Assembly (NCBI GenBank): GCA_947372535.1
Contig: CANBUA010000060.1
Span: 1 to 19,208, forward strand
From: Burkholderiales bacterium
GTDB lineage: Bacteria > Pseudomonadota > Gammaproteobacteria > Burkholderiales > Burkholderiaceae
Direction: 5' to 3'
Length of the DNA: 19,208 nt
Below are positions 1 to 6,155 of the stretch, piece after piece (the stretch's first letter is position 1; each line of letters starts with the position of its first letter). The notes beneath the pieces were generated by a model that saw only the letters and a list, made by a program, of their open reading frames with translations, had not been told where the DNA came from and ran no database searches. The translations under genes were made by a program, and so were the position numbers.

Positions 1-204
1 AGCGCCGTGGTCAATGGCATCAGCTTCAAGGCAACTGGCACCATGCAAATCAGCGCCATCACAGACAATGCCATGAACGGTGTCTTCTCGGGAGAGATTG
101 TGCTGAGTTCTGGCGGCACCACGGTTGGGCGGATCTACGGCGATAGCCAAGGCCGCCCCTTGATGGAGGTGAGTGGGCAGAAGCCGGTGGTGTTGGTACC
201 GTAA
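1..204 (+). CDS. 3' end of an unrecognised protein (truncated by window edge)
   Basis: The reading frame is open from the first base, so the gene begins left of the window; the GTG at 7 is only an internal codon. The visible 67 residues are rich in Gly, Ser, Thr and Val and end in VSGQKPVVLVP before TAA at 202-204. The alternating pattern (GVFSGEIVLSSGG, TVGRIYGDSQGR) suggests beta strands of an extracytoplasmic or surface protein, but no family is recognised. The gene converges with the leftward DUF1905 gene. Its stop lies just before an extended stem-loop (232-270) that could act as its terminator. Confidence 0.55.
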   Translation, partial: SAVVNGISFKATGTMQISAITDNAMNGVFSGEIVLSSGGTTVGRIYGDSQGRPLMEVSGQKPVVLVP

Positions 205-231
205 CCGTCAGCGCATGCGCCGGTCGTGCCT

Positions 232-282
232 GTTGACCACGCCGCTGCGAAGCACAGCGGCGTTATTAACCGTAAGTTGTCC
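232..282 (-). other. Extended stem-loop: terminator and/or degenerate attC
   Basis: A perfect 8-bp stem (240-247 with 255-262) closes a loop containing CGAAGC. The arms extend outward imperfectly (GTTGACCACGCCGCTG against the complement of 255-270). On its right it is followed by AACCGTAAGTTGTCC, resembling the AACCGACAGTTAAACC arm of the nearby attC sites with two or three changes. It lies between two convergent genes, so an intrinsic terminator is an alternative, though the T-run is poor. The R boxes are weak (GTTGTCC at 276-282; CCGTAAC at 199-205 overlaps the upstream stop codon). Confidence 0.35.
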
Positions 283-310
283 GATGCATTTGATAAATGG
301 ATGGATTGGC

Positions 311-865
311 TTAATCTTTTGCTTTGGGCGCGCTGAGGGCTTTGCTGTAATAGCCAGATGGATCGAAACAGCAAACCCGACGCTTTCCAGAAGCCAGCAT
401 GTCACAAGCATCATTAATCCGCTGCGTACGCGTCTTGGCCTGCTTGGCTGAAGTGATCCAATGTATCCAGTCCAAGCGTGCAATGGTGGTGGTATCGTTC
501 CAAACGGATCGAGCCTCGGGAGCCGCGTTCAGGGCTTCTTGCAGGTCAGATGGAATATCAGGCTCAGGTTCTTGCTCTACTGACGTGATCTCGAACGTGA
601 CAATGTCGCCAATGTTCGATTCAGCGGCTTCGAGTAACTCCTTGTCTACCCGCAGCCAGTGACTCAATTGCCCATCCGGCTCAAGCGTAGCCCGGAAGGC
701 ATGGCCGTTGATGGCACCCTCTACGGTCGTCCTTCCGCGCCTAGGAAGCTTTTCGCTCGCATCCTTGGGCAGAATCACAAAAGCCCATGAAGTATCATCG
801 CCGACCAACTTTTCCGGGCGAAATAGTTTTGCTTTGAACTTGGAACTTTTGTCGTTTCGTGTCAT
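311..865 (-). CDS. DUF1905/YdeI-like (OmpD-associated) family protein
   Basis: 184 residues. Residues 8-95 match the DUF1905 pattern: a start with KFKAKLFRPE, then WAFVILPKDAS, GRTTVEGAINGHAFRATLEPDG, and a repeat with GDIVTFEI. Residues 104-168 match the YdeI/OmpD-associated tail: PSDLQEALNAAPEA, then DWIHWITSAK, TRTQRI and GKRRVCCFD. The biochemical role of this family is not established; it is common as a single small cytoplasmic protein and recurs on mobile DNA. ATG at 863-865 lies 20 nt inside the attC-like site at 885, as expected for the start of a cassette gene. No strong ribosome binding site is seen, which is also common in cassettes. The gene is the last of the leftward array and converges with the gene at 1-204. 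Confidence 0.85.
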   Translation of the reverse strand: MTRNDKSSKFKAKLFRPEKLVGDDTSWAFVILPKDASEKLPRRGRTTVEGAINGHAFRATLEPDGQLSHWLRVDKELLEAAESNIGDIVTFEITSVEQEPEPDIPSDLQEALNAAPEARSVWNDTTTIARLDWIHWITSAKQAKTRTQRINDACDMLASGKRRVCCFDPSGYYSKALSAPKAKD

Positions 866-884
866 TTTAAATTAGTTCCAAAAA

Positions 885-949
885 AGCCAACATCCAGGTT
901 CCGGCGGCAATGCGAAGCATTGACGTGCGCGTTGAACCGCCAGTTAGAT
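885..949 (-). other. attC-like recombination site between the DUF1905 and 294-aa genes
   Basis: The 65-bp element begins with AGCCAAC (one mismatch to RYYYAAC) and ends with GTTAGAT (fits GTTRRRY). Inner boxes pair as GGTTC on the left against GAACC on the right. The centre carries the perfect hairpin CAATGC-GAA-GCATTG (908-922). The right arm shares GTTGAACCG.CAGTTA with the sites at 2052 and 3681. It starts 19 nt after the stop of the 294-aa gene and ends 20 nt before the DUF1905 start in leftward reading. Confidence 0.6.
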
Positions 950-967
950 TTGCGCACGGAATATAGG

Positions 968-1852
968 CTATATTGAACGGGAGGTCAGTGCTTTGCAGGC
1001 CCAAGTTGGCAGAACGAGATCATGAAAGATTTCCATCGGCGTCGGATCTTGGCAAGGCGCAGCTTCAGGCAACCGGAATGCGTGCTTTGTGTTGGACTCA
1101 TAGACCACTAGACCGTGAGCAGTTGGAGCTAAAGAAAAAGCGGGCTGTACCTTAAGCCTTCGAACTTCTTCCGTGCGGAAGGCTCCATTGGAGTCACAAA
1201 CGGCCATGGCTAAATTTCGAGCAAATACTCTGACACGATCAGACGCCAGCGTGACTTTCGTTGGCGTTCCCGCTGACGTAAGCCCCATTCCAGGCCCCAT
1301 GTACGCGGTGTTATTGATGTTCAAACTTGGTGAGTAGCCATTTGATCTTAGCGTGTGAATTTCCGTTTGTGTATGTTTGCGACTTGGCATTATTCCATTG
1401 AGTTTGAATTGGGTCATGTATTCTGGCCAGTTGGCGGCTACTGTCTCGATGAGTTCGGGATTCGCAAACCCCTCTTTTGATGGATGTCTCAATACATCAA
1501 CGAAGGCGACCAGGTTGCCGCCAACCAAACAAAAAGCGAGGTAATCCGCAGAGCGAGAAAAATATTGTCCGTTTGGGATTGGCTCACTGCTCAGGTGAAA
1601 GTGATAAACCCCCCAGTCAGCCCATAGCAGGTCGGTTCTTGCGTCATGGCGTTCCCCACTGAAGTCGTTACGTAAAGTTAAGCCTCGCCCTTGGTATGGA
1701 TTTATATCTCCGCCAGTTTTGATAATTTTGCAGAGCTGTTTGAATGCTGCCTTAGTATTTTGCGGAAGATTCCTTTTTGGGAACCTGTTGGATAACACGA
1801 CCTGGCGAGGTTGAGGATCCACGTAACGAAACCTAAAGTCAAGCCAGCGCAT
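968..1852 (-). CDS. Protein of unknown function in a cassette; frame may continue upstream
   Basis: 294 residues from ATG at 1850-1852, with no domain I can name. The most conserved-looking block is at residues 74-88 (LLWADWGVYHFHLSS), followed by SRSADYLAFCLV and, near residue 135, LIETVAANWPEYM. This pattern resembles a group of uncharacterised bacterial proteins containing a DWG..H.HL motif, but I recall this only loosely. No signal peptide or membrane segment is visible, so it is probably cytoplasmic. The frame stays open upstream of the ATG to about 1927, giving protein-like sequence (DRALFLKFKQEVPNLSSPL) with no ATG, GTG or TTG. A small ORF in another frame (1891-1980) sits where the cassette start would be expected. 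A frameshift, giving a longer original protein, is therefore plausible. The DNA is AT-rich relative to the downstream chromosome. Confidence 0.7.
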   Translation of the reverse strand: MRWLDFRFRYVDPQPRQVVLSNRFPKRNLPQNTKAAFKQLCKIIKTGGDINPYQGRGLTLRNDFSGERHDARTDLLWADWGVYHFHLSSEPIPNGQYFSRSADYLAFCLVGGNLVAFVDVLRHPSKEGFANPELIETVAANWPEYMTQFKLNGIMPSRKHTQTEIHTLRSNGYSPSLNINNTAYMGPGMGLTSAGTPTKVTLASDRVRVFARNLAMAVCDSNGAFRTEEVRRLKVQPAFSLAPTAHGLVVYESNTKHAFRLPEAAPCQDPTPMEIFHDLVLPTWACKALTSRSI

Positions 1853-1890
1853 TAGCGGACTGCTTAGATTTGGAACTTCCTGCTTAAACT

Positions 1891-1980
1891 TCAGGAAAAG
1901 AGCTCTATCAAGCTTGTGGATATCGAGTCAATGTTGCGTTGAAACTCGGCCTCTAGTTCGGTGGGTGACATGGATTGCAT
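1891..1980 (-). CDS. Small ORF or displaced N-terminus of the 294-aa gene
   Basis: Twenty-nine codons run from ATG at 1978-1980 to TGA at 1891-1893 and encode a hydrophilic, helical-looking peptide beginning MQSMSPTELEAEF. The ATG is 36 nt past the attC-like site ending at 2016, the usual place for a cassette start. Its last 12 codons overlap the upstream extension of the 294-aa frame (open to 1927). One base change in the overlap would join the two into one protein of about 330 residues. The alternatives are a genuine short upstream ORF coupled to the main gene, or chance. A second in-frame ATG lies at 1969-1971. No good ribosome binding site is seen. Confidence 0.3.
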   Translation of the reverse strand: MQSMSPTELEAEFQRNIDSISTSLIELFS

Positions 1981-2015
1981 GATGTTCTACGCAGATGAAC
2001 AAGACGTTCCAAGAA

Positions 2016-2058
2016 ATCTAATAGCCCAGGTTAACAGGCGTTGAACCGACAGTTAAAC
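2016..2058 (-). other. Very short attC-like site
   Basis: Only 43 bp separate ATCTAAT (one mismatch to RYYYAAC) at 2016-2022 from GTTAAAC (fits GTTRRRY) at 2052-2058. The L boxes GGTTAAC and GTTGAACC are almost adjacent and fold into a hairpin with an AGGC loop and one unpaired C. The right arm is identical over at least 20 bases to that of the site ending at 3687. It lies 46 nt past the stop of the 475-aa gene in leftward reading. Confidence 0.55.
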
Positions 2059-2103
2059 CTTGCCGAACTACGCACATCATTGGGCGTCAATGTTTTCGGT
2101 AGA

Positions 2104-3531
2104 CTATAAAGAAGAATTGTTGTCAACTTTTCGAATTCTCTTGCGTGTAGGAACGCGAGATGGCTTTTCTGGTTTGATTAATTCAACCACATCAACGAAT
2201 TCACTAGCAGTGCTTGTGGCCGCGCTCAATTTAACCTCACTGAGCCCAGGTGCAATTTTTGTGTAAAAGGGCTCGCCGTAGACTTCCTCGTAAGCCTTAT
2301 AGAACTCCGGGTGCTCTCTAAATTCTGTAAAAAGCGGCCAACTGTGATAGTCCGCTTGTTCAATTATCTCGCCTGATCGACCAATTTTTTGCATCAAAGA
2401 TGCAGCGTCAGCATACTCGTCTTGCAGCACTGCGATTGCAAGTCGGAAGTCGCGGTAGGAAGCCGACCAATCTAGGGAATTAATTAATTTTTTCGATGCA
2501 TCTGTGTTCCCAGAGAATTTCTGCCCAATGGCGACATTTATTGTCCTGATGCGTAGCGTTAATTCTTCTGCGCCCTTTGACAAGGCCTCAGACAAAACAA
2601 AATCCTCCAGTTCAGCAACAAAACTCCATCTCTTGTGGTGTAGGCATTGATAGACTGTATCGTTGAGTTGCCGATGCATGTCAGGCGCCTCCTTTGGAAA
2701 TACTTTACTCCACAAGGTATAACCAAGCATAAGTCCAACTTTTGATATAACGCGCAGCGCTCTCGCGAAATATTCTTGGCTAAAATCAAGGGAGTCGCCT
2801 AGTTGAGGTTTGCTCTGAAATTTATAGCCCTCACGCTCACACATTTGAATGTATTGGTTGCTTACCATTCCACCGTTGTGTGTGAATATATTCCTTCTTT
2901 GGCTGAGCTCGACAAATTCACCCCATTCCTTGAATTTTCTAAGCGATATGCCAAATTTTTTCTCCAGGGAAATAAATTGCTCGATGTAACTATCCCTTCG
3001 AAAGGTATCTATTTCTCGCTCGAGCATGGATTTTTTGACTGCATTGAGATCCTCAAACTCAAGCAGGTCTGTGAGGGATATTTCTCGTGAAATCCCCTTC
3101 AGAAGGCTGTCGTTTTTGAGGTAGATGCATTTCAGTATTGCGCCTGTGAATGCATCGAACTCCGAAAAAACTTGCATAAACAAGCTTCTGGCAAGAACTT
3201 TTGGCGCTCTATTTTTTGATAATTCTTGAAGCTTTCTGATTGATTTCGTGAAGTCGGCAAAATCTCGCGCGCAGTCAACTATTACTTCAATTTTCTCACC
3301 GTTTTTTGGTTTGGCTGGAATAAATTTCTGTATCTGCTTCTCCGTTGCCTTCATTTCATCTTTGAGCCAGCTTTCAACGTGAGGGAGTGTCAGTTGAGCA
3401 GTTTCGCCGATGCTTCTTATTGCTTGTAGATAGTCATTGATCACTTCCGCGATAGGGTGTGGGTCAAATCTTCCTCTTTTATTTGTGTTGGTTTCTAAGA
3501 CAATTTCATTGCTCTCAATTGGCTCACTCAT
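2104..3531 (-). CDS. Cassette-borne protein with HEPN-type Rx4-6H motif
   Basis: 475 residues, soluble, mostly predicted helical from its composition. Residues 90-220 form a helical block that includes FMQVFSEFDAFTGAIL and ends in ELSQRRNIFTHNGG. RRNIFTH at 212-218 fits the Rx4-6H signature of HEPN domains, whose members are often RNases in toxin-antitoxin and phage-defence systems. This 'RRN.F.HN' form is seen in uncharacterised HEPN-like proteins. The C-terminal half (about 290-425) has Trp and Tyr at spaced positions (KRWSFVAELEDF, DWSASYRDFRLAIAVLQDEYADAASLM), suggestive of helical repeats. The last 25 residues are basic. No partner antitoxin gene is evident. ATG at 3529-3531 lies 32 nt past the attC-like site at 3563. 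The gene is strikingly AT-rich for this chromosome, so transfer is likely. A role in defence is inference only. Confidence 0.8.
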   Translation of the reverse strand: MSEPIESNEIVLETNTNKRGRFDPHPIAEVINDYLQAIRSIGETAQLTLPHVESWLKDEMKATEKQIQKFIPAKPKNGEKIEVIVDCARDFADFTKSIRKLQELSKNRAPKVLARSLFMQVFSEFDAFTGAILKCIYLKNDSLLKGISREISLTDLLEFEDLNAVKKSMLEREIDTFRRDSYIEQFISLEKKFGISLRKFKEWGEFVELSQRRNIFTHNGGMVSNQYIQMCEREGYKFQSKPQLGDSLDFSQEYFARALRVISKVGLMLGYTLWSKVFPKEAPDMHRQLNDTVYQCLHHKRWSFVAELEDFVLSEALSKGAEELTLRIRTINVAIGQKFSGNTDASKKLINSLDWSASYRDFRLAIAVLQDEYADAASLMQKIGRSGEIIEQADYHSWPLFTEFREHPEFYKAYEEVYGEPFYTKIAPGLSEVKLSAATSTASEFVDVVELIKPEKPSRVPTRKRIRKVDNNSSL

Positions 3532-3562
3532 GGCAAGTGTCTCCCGTTTATGTGTGTGAAAG

Positions 3563-3687
3563 GTCTAACGTCAACACGAGGTTAACCGGCGCTGGAGCGC
3601 GAAGCGCAGAGAGCACCAACACTGGCCAATAAAATGGCGAAGCCATGGACAGTGTTGGCGGCGTCCGCGTTGAACCGACAGTTAAAC
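3563..3687 (-). other. attC-like recombination site after aqpZ
   Basis: This is the best attC candidate in the window, 125 bp long. GTCTAAC at 3563-3569 fits RYYYAAC exactly and GTTAAAC at 3681-3687 fits GTTRRRY exactly. L boxes GGTTAAC and GGTTCAAC pair with one extra base on the right arm. The spacer contains GCGCGAAGCGC and a long hairpin: CCAACACTG (3616-3624) pairs with CAGTGTTGG (3650-3658) around ATGGC-GAA-GCCAT. In leftward reading the first box contains the TAA stop codon of aqpZ. Confidence 0.7.
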
Positions 3688-4377
3688 CTGCGATTCACTC
3701 TCTGCTATTGCGCGATAAGCGAATGCGCCGATTGCTGCGCCCACAATCGGAGCGACCCAAAATACCCAAAGTTGCTCCACTGCCCAACCACCAACGAAGA
3801 CAGCAACCCCAGTGCTTCGTGCTGGGTTGACAGAAGTGTTGGTGACAGGAATGCTGATGAGGTGAATCAGCGTTAATGCCAACCCAATTGCGATTGGTGC
3901 AAATCCTGCAGGGGCACGCTTGTCAGTGGAGCCCAGGATAACCAACAGGAAGAACGCGGTCATCACGACTTCAGTGACCAGCGCCGCGGTGAGGGAGTAC
4001 CCGCCGGGAGAGTGCACGCCATATCCATTTGATGCAAAGCCCTTTGAGACATCAAAGCCTGGCGCGCCACTGGCAATAACGTAGAGAACTGCTGCGCCGG
4101 CAATACCGCCAAGCACCTGCGCTGCAATATAGGCGGGCAGCTTGCTTGCGGGAAAGCGCCCACCGAGCCAGAGACCGACGGAGACAGCTGGATTGAGATG
4201 ACAGCCTGATATGTGCCCGATGGCAAATGCCATGGTGAGAACAGTGAGACCAAAGGCCAATGAAACACCATGCAGACCAATGCCTACATTTGGAAATGTT
4301 GCCGCAAGTACAGCGCTCCCGCACCCGCCCAAAACAAGCCAAAAAGTTCCGAGAAATTCGGCGCCGTATTTATTCAT
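3682..4377 (-). CDS. aqpZ: Aquaporin Z, water channel
   Basis: A 231-residue member of the major intrinsic protein family, the usual length for bacterial AqpZ, with six membrane helices and two half-helices. Both NPA motifs are present: [12 protein letters not shown] (NPA at 62-64) and [10 protein letters not shown] (NPAR at 184-187). The expected water-selective filter residues appear as F42, H172, T181 and R187, matching F43/H174/T183/R189 of E. coli AqpZ and favouring water over glycerol. It acts in the inner membrane in rapid water flux. ATG at 4375-4377 gives the canonical start [12 protein letters not shown]. The stop codon lies inside an attC-like box, so the gene is either the first cassette of the leftward array or a native gene next to which cassettes were inserted. 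No attC is visible on its upstream side. Confidence 0.93.
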   Translation of the reverse strand: MNKYGAEFLGTFWLVLGGCGSAVLAATFPNVGIGLHGVSLAFGLTVLTMAFAIGHISGCHLNPAVSVGLWLGGRFPASKLPAYIAAQVLGGIAGAAVLYVIASGAPGFDVSKGFASNGYGVHSPGGYSLTAALVTEVVMTAFFLLVILGSTDKRAPAGFAPIAIGLALTLIHLISIPVTNTSVNPARSTGVAVFVGGWAVEQLWVFWVAPIVGAAIGAFAYRAIAESESQV

Positions 4378-4681
4378 TTCATGTCTTTCGTCGTTGATAA
4401 AATTTTAGCGAAGCGTGGTGCGTGCTTCGGTCAGCTTTGTGCAATTCAGAACTGAAGTTTGACCACATGCATTACTGAATACGCATCAGAAAATGCGGGT
4501 CAACATGGTTTGCTCCCGCAAGAGCCGGAAGAAGTAGCGCCCATGAGTTGGATCTTTCACCTGGAATATTTTAGATGTTACACATCATGCCAGACTCGCC
4601 GTTTGACATCCAGGGATCAAGCGCTGAGGAAGTCCGACATCGAGCAGACATGCACCGCCGCAGGGAACCGGCTCCCATTGC
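4378..4681. other. Intergenic region with hairpin and inverted repeat; no gene
   Basis: About 300 bases between two leftward genes with no convincing coding sequence. Two structures are visible. A hairpin at 4409-4429 has CGAAGC paired with GCTTCG around a 9-nt loop. An imperfect inverted repeat at 4457-4503 pairs TTGACC with GGTCAA and, further in, GCATT with AATGC. The leader and promoter of aqpZ must lie here, but no confident -35/-10 pair was found. Confidence 0.5.
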
Positions 4682-5203
4682 TCAACGCCACCGCGCCACC
4701 GCATCAGCCCGCAAATCCGCCCTGAAATAATGCGCGCCCGGCAGTGGGTTGAAGTAATAAGGCTCAGCCTCCTCGAACCCCAGGCTGTCATACAACTCAC
4801 GCGCCGCAGCCATGTCCGAGAGCGTGTCCAGCAGCATGGCCTCATACCCGGCTGACACGGCCTCGGCCATCAAGGCCTGGGCCAGTGCCCGCCCCAGGCC
4901 AAACCGCCTGAAAGCCGGGCGCACGTACAGCCGCTTCATCTCCACCGCATTGGTGGCGCAATCGGGCGGCAAGGCCAGCAGGCCGCCGCAGCCGGCCACG
5001 GCGCCATCCACCCAGGCCAGCAGGAACACGGCGCCGGCTTGCTGGTAGCGCGCGGCCAGATTGGCCACCTCCTCGTCAAAGCCCTGAAAACCCAGGTCCA
5101 CGCCCAGGGATTGGCCGTATTCGCTCAAAATGGCTTGTGCCTGCCGCCACTCCTCACGGTCGGCAGGTGTTTTGAGCTCGATGGCGGGTAGATCGGTCAT
5201 CAT
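4682..5203 (-). CDS. GNAT family N-acetyltransferase
   Basis: 173 residues with a single GNAT fold that transfers an acetyl group from acetyl-CoA to an unidentified amine. Motif A is clear: the strand VEMKRLYVRPAFRR leads into the acetyl-CoA pyrophosphate loop RRFGLG at 99-104 (R-x-x-G-x-G/A type). The motif B region follows with ARELYDSLGFEEAEPYYFNPLPG (134-156), typical of small-molecule or amino-acid acetyltransferases annotated as 'GCN5-related'. The N-terminal part carries LSEYGQSLGVDLGFQGFDEE, common in this subgroup. It starts at a double ATG (5198-5203), and either could be used. The gene is divergent from the 5343 gene across a 139-bp gap and appears monocistronic. The substrate cannot be assigned from sequence. 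Confidence 0.9.
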   Translation of the reverse strand: MMTDLPAIELKTPADREEWRQAQAILSEYGQSLGVDLGFQGFDEEVANLAARYQQAGAVFLLAWVDGAVAGCGGLLALPPDCATNAVEMKRLYVRPAFRRFGLGRALAQALMAEAVSAGYEAMLLDTLSDMAAARELYDSLGFEEAEPYYFNPLPGAHYFRADLRADAVARWR

Positions 5204-5342
5204 CTTGAAGTCTAATGGTAGCCCCCGCGATCAGGGGGAAGACCCGGGCAAGCCCCAGCGGTAAAGGCCCCGCCCCCCTGGCATCCTGCGGGGCGCTCGG
5301 TTGCTGCCAGGCCGCGAACCTCAGTTGGAGAGTCACATCCCT

Positions 5343-6155
5343 ATGCCCGCGCTCGACCCGTTGCACACCACACGCACGGTGTACCTGCCTTTGAAGGCCG
5401 TGAAGGTGTCGCTGGTGCAACAGATGTATGAACTCCATGAACGCACCCACGAACACGCCTCACTCGATGCCTTCACCCAGGAACTCAAGCGCCAGACGGG
5501 CGTGGTGCTGCTGCGGCGCCAGGGTGATCAGCGCATCGTTGGTTTTTCCACACAATCGCTGTGCACCTTGTCCGTCGAGGGTGACACGGTGCGCGGTCTG
5601 TTCACCGGGCCATTGATCGTCGATCCAGAATACCCGGCGCGCCATGCCTTGCGCCGCGCTGTGTTTCGCCGCTTGTTCCTTGAGCGCCTCAAACGCCCCA
5701 TGGCACCGCTGTATTGGTTTTTCACAGCCCCGAGCTTGCACGAATACCTTCTGATGACCCACAGCTTTCCTCACCACTACCCGAGCATTGAAGGCTCTCG
5801 GCAAGCGCACCTGGCGCTGGCCCAAGCTTTTGGCGTACACCTGTTCCCGCACGCTTTTGACCGCCGCCGCATGTTGTTGGACTTTGCCGAAGGGCACATG
5901 CGCCTCAAGGGCCACGAGCAGCCTCAAACCGCGGTCGAATCGCCTGAGGATGCGGCGCAGCACGCCTTCTTTGAAGGGCTGAACCCCACTTGGCGCGCCG
6001 GCACCGAGCTGCCTTGCCTGGCCGAGTGCGATTGGGCCTCGATGTGGCGCGGCATGCAGGGGCGCGCCGCCACGGAGGCATCGGCCAGCATTTCGCGCCG
6101 GGCCACAAGCCGCACCACGGCCGCCAAACGCGTCAAGCCGGGGCAACCTTCATGA
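5343..6155 (+). CDS. Uncharacterised GNAT-like protein coupled to a GH3 enzyme
   Basis: 270 residues from ATG at 5343, preceded by GGAG; an upstream TTG at 5301 would add 14 residues but is less likely. No family is recognised with confidence. Residues 50-135 look like a GNAT-type core: VVLLRRQGDQRIVGFSTQSL, then GLFTGPLIVDPEYPARHAL (a 'V-P-x-x-R' strand-loop), a long helix LRRAVFRRLFLERLK, and PLYWFFTAPS. The usual Q/RxxGxG loop is missing, so CoA binding is uncertain. The C-terminal 80 residues are low-complexity and basic at the end. The stop codon overlaps the start of the GH3 gene as ATGA, so the two proteins are probably translationally coupled and work together, perhaps as a transferase using the activated acyl group. 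That role is inference. Confidence 0.75.
   Translation: MPALDPLHTTRTVYLPLKAVKVSLVQQMYELHERTHEHASLDAFTQELKRQTGVVLLRRQGDQRIVGFSTQSLCTLSVEGDTVRGLFTGPLIVDPEYPARHALRRAVFRRLFLERLKRPMAPLYWFFTAPSLHEYLLMTHSFPHHYPSIEGSRQAHLALAQAFGVHLFPHAFDRRRMLLDFAEGHMRLKGHEQPQTAVESPEDAAQHAFFEGLNPTWRAGTELPCLAECDWASMWRGMQGRAATEASASISRRATSRTTAAKRVKPGQPS

Larger units (their letters stand above)
199..3687 (-). mobile_element. Integron-like gene cassette array lacking a visible integrase (CALIN-like)
   Basis: Three leftward genes are separated by related imperfect inverted repeats with attC features: an RYYYAAC-like box at one end, a GTTRRRY box at the other, and matching inner L boxes (GGTTAAC or GGTTC against GGTTCAAC). 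Clear sites lie at 885-949, 2016-2058 and 3563-3687, and a weak fourth may end the array at about 199-282. In leftward reading, each gene starts 20-36 nt past one site and stops 19-46 nt before the next. The array genes are unrelated to one another and more AT-rich than the flanking chromosome. No intI gene or attI site is visible, so this is either a CALIN or the far end of an integron outside the window. The attC calls are by eye, not by covariance model. Confidence 0.6.

Noticed and set aside
2803..3090. 95-codon plus-strand frame inside the HEPN-motif gene
   Set aside because: Antisense to a long gene with consistent coding character; no start signal or family.
5990..6151. Upstream extension of the GH3 frame
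   Set aside because: It overlaps the preceding gene in another frame with Arg/Ala-rich low-complexity sequence; the ATGA overlap at 6152 is a better start.
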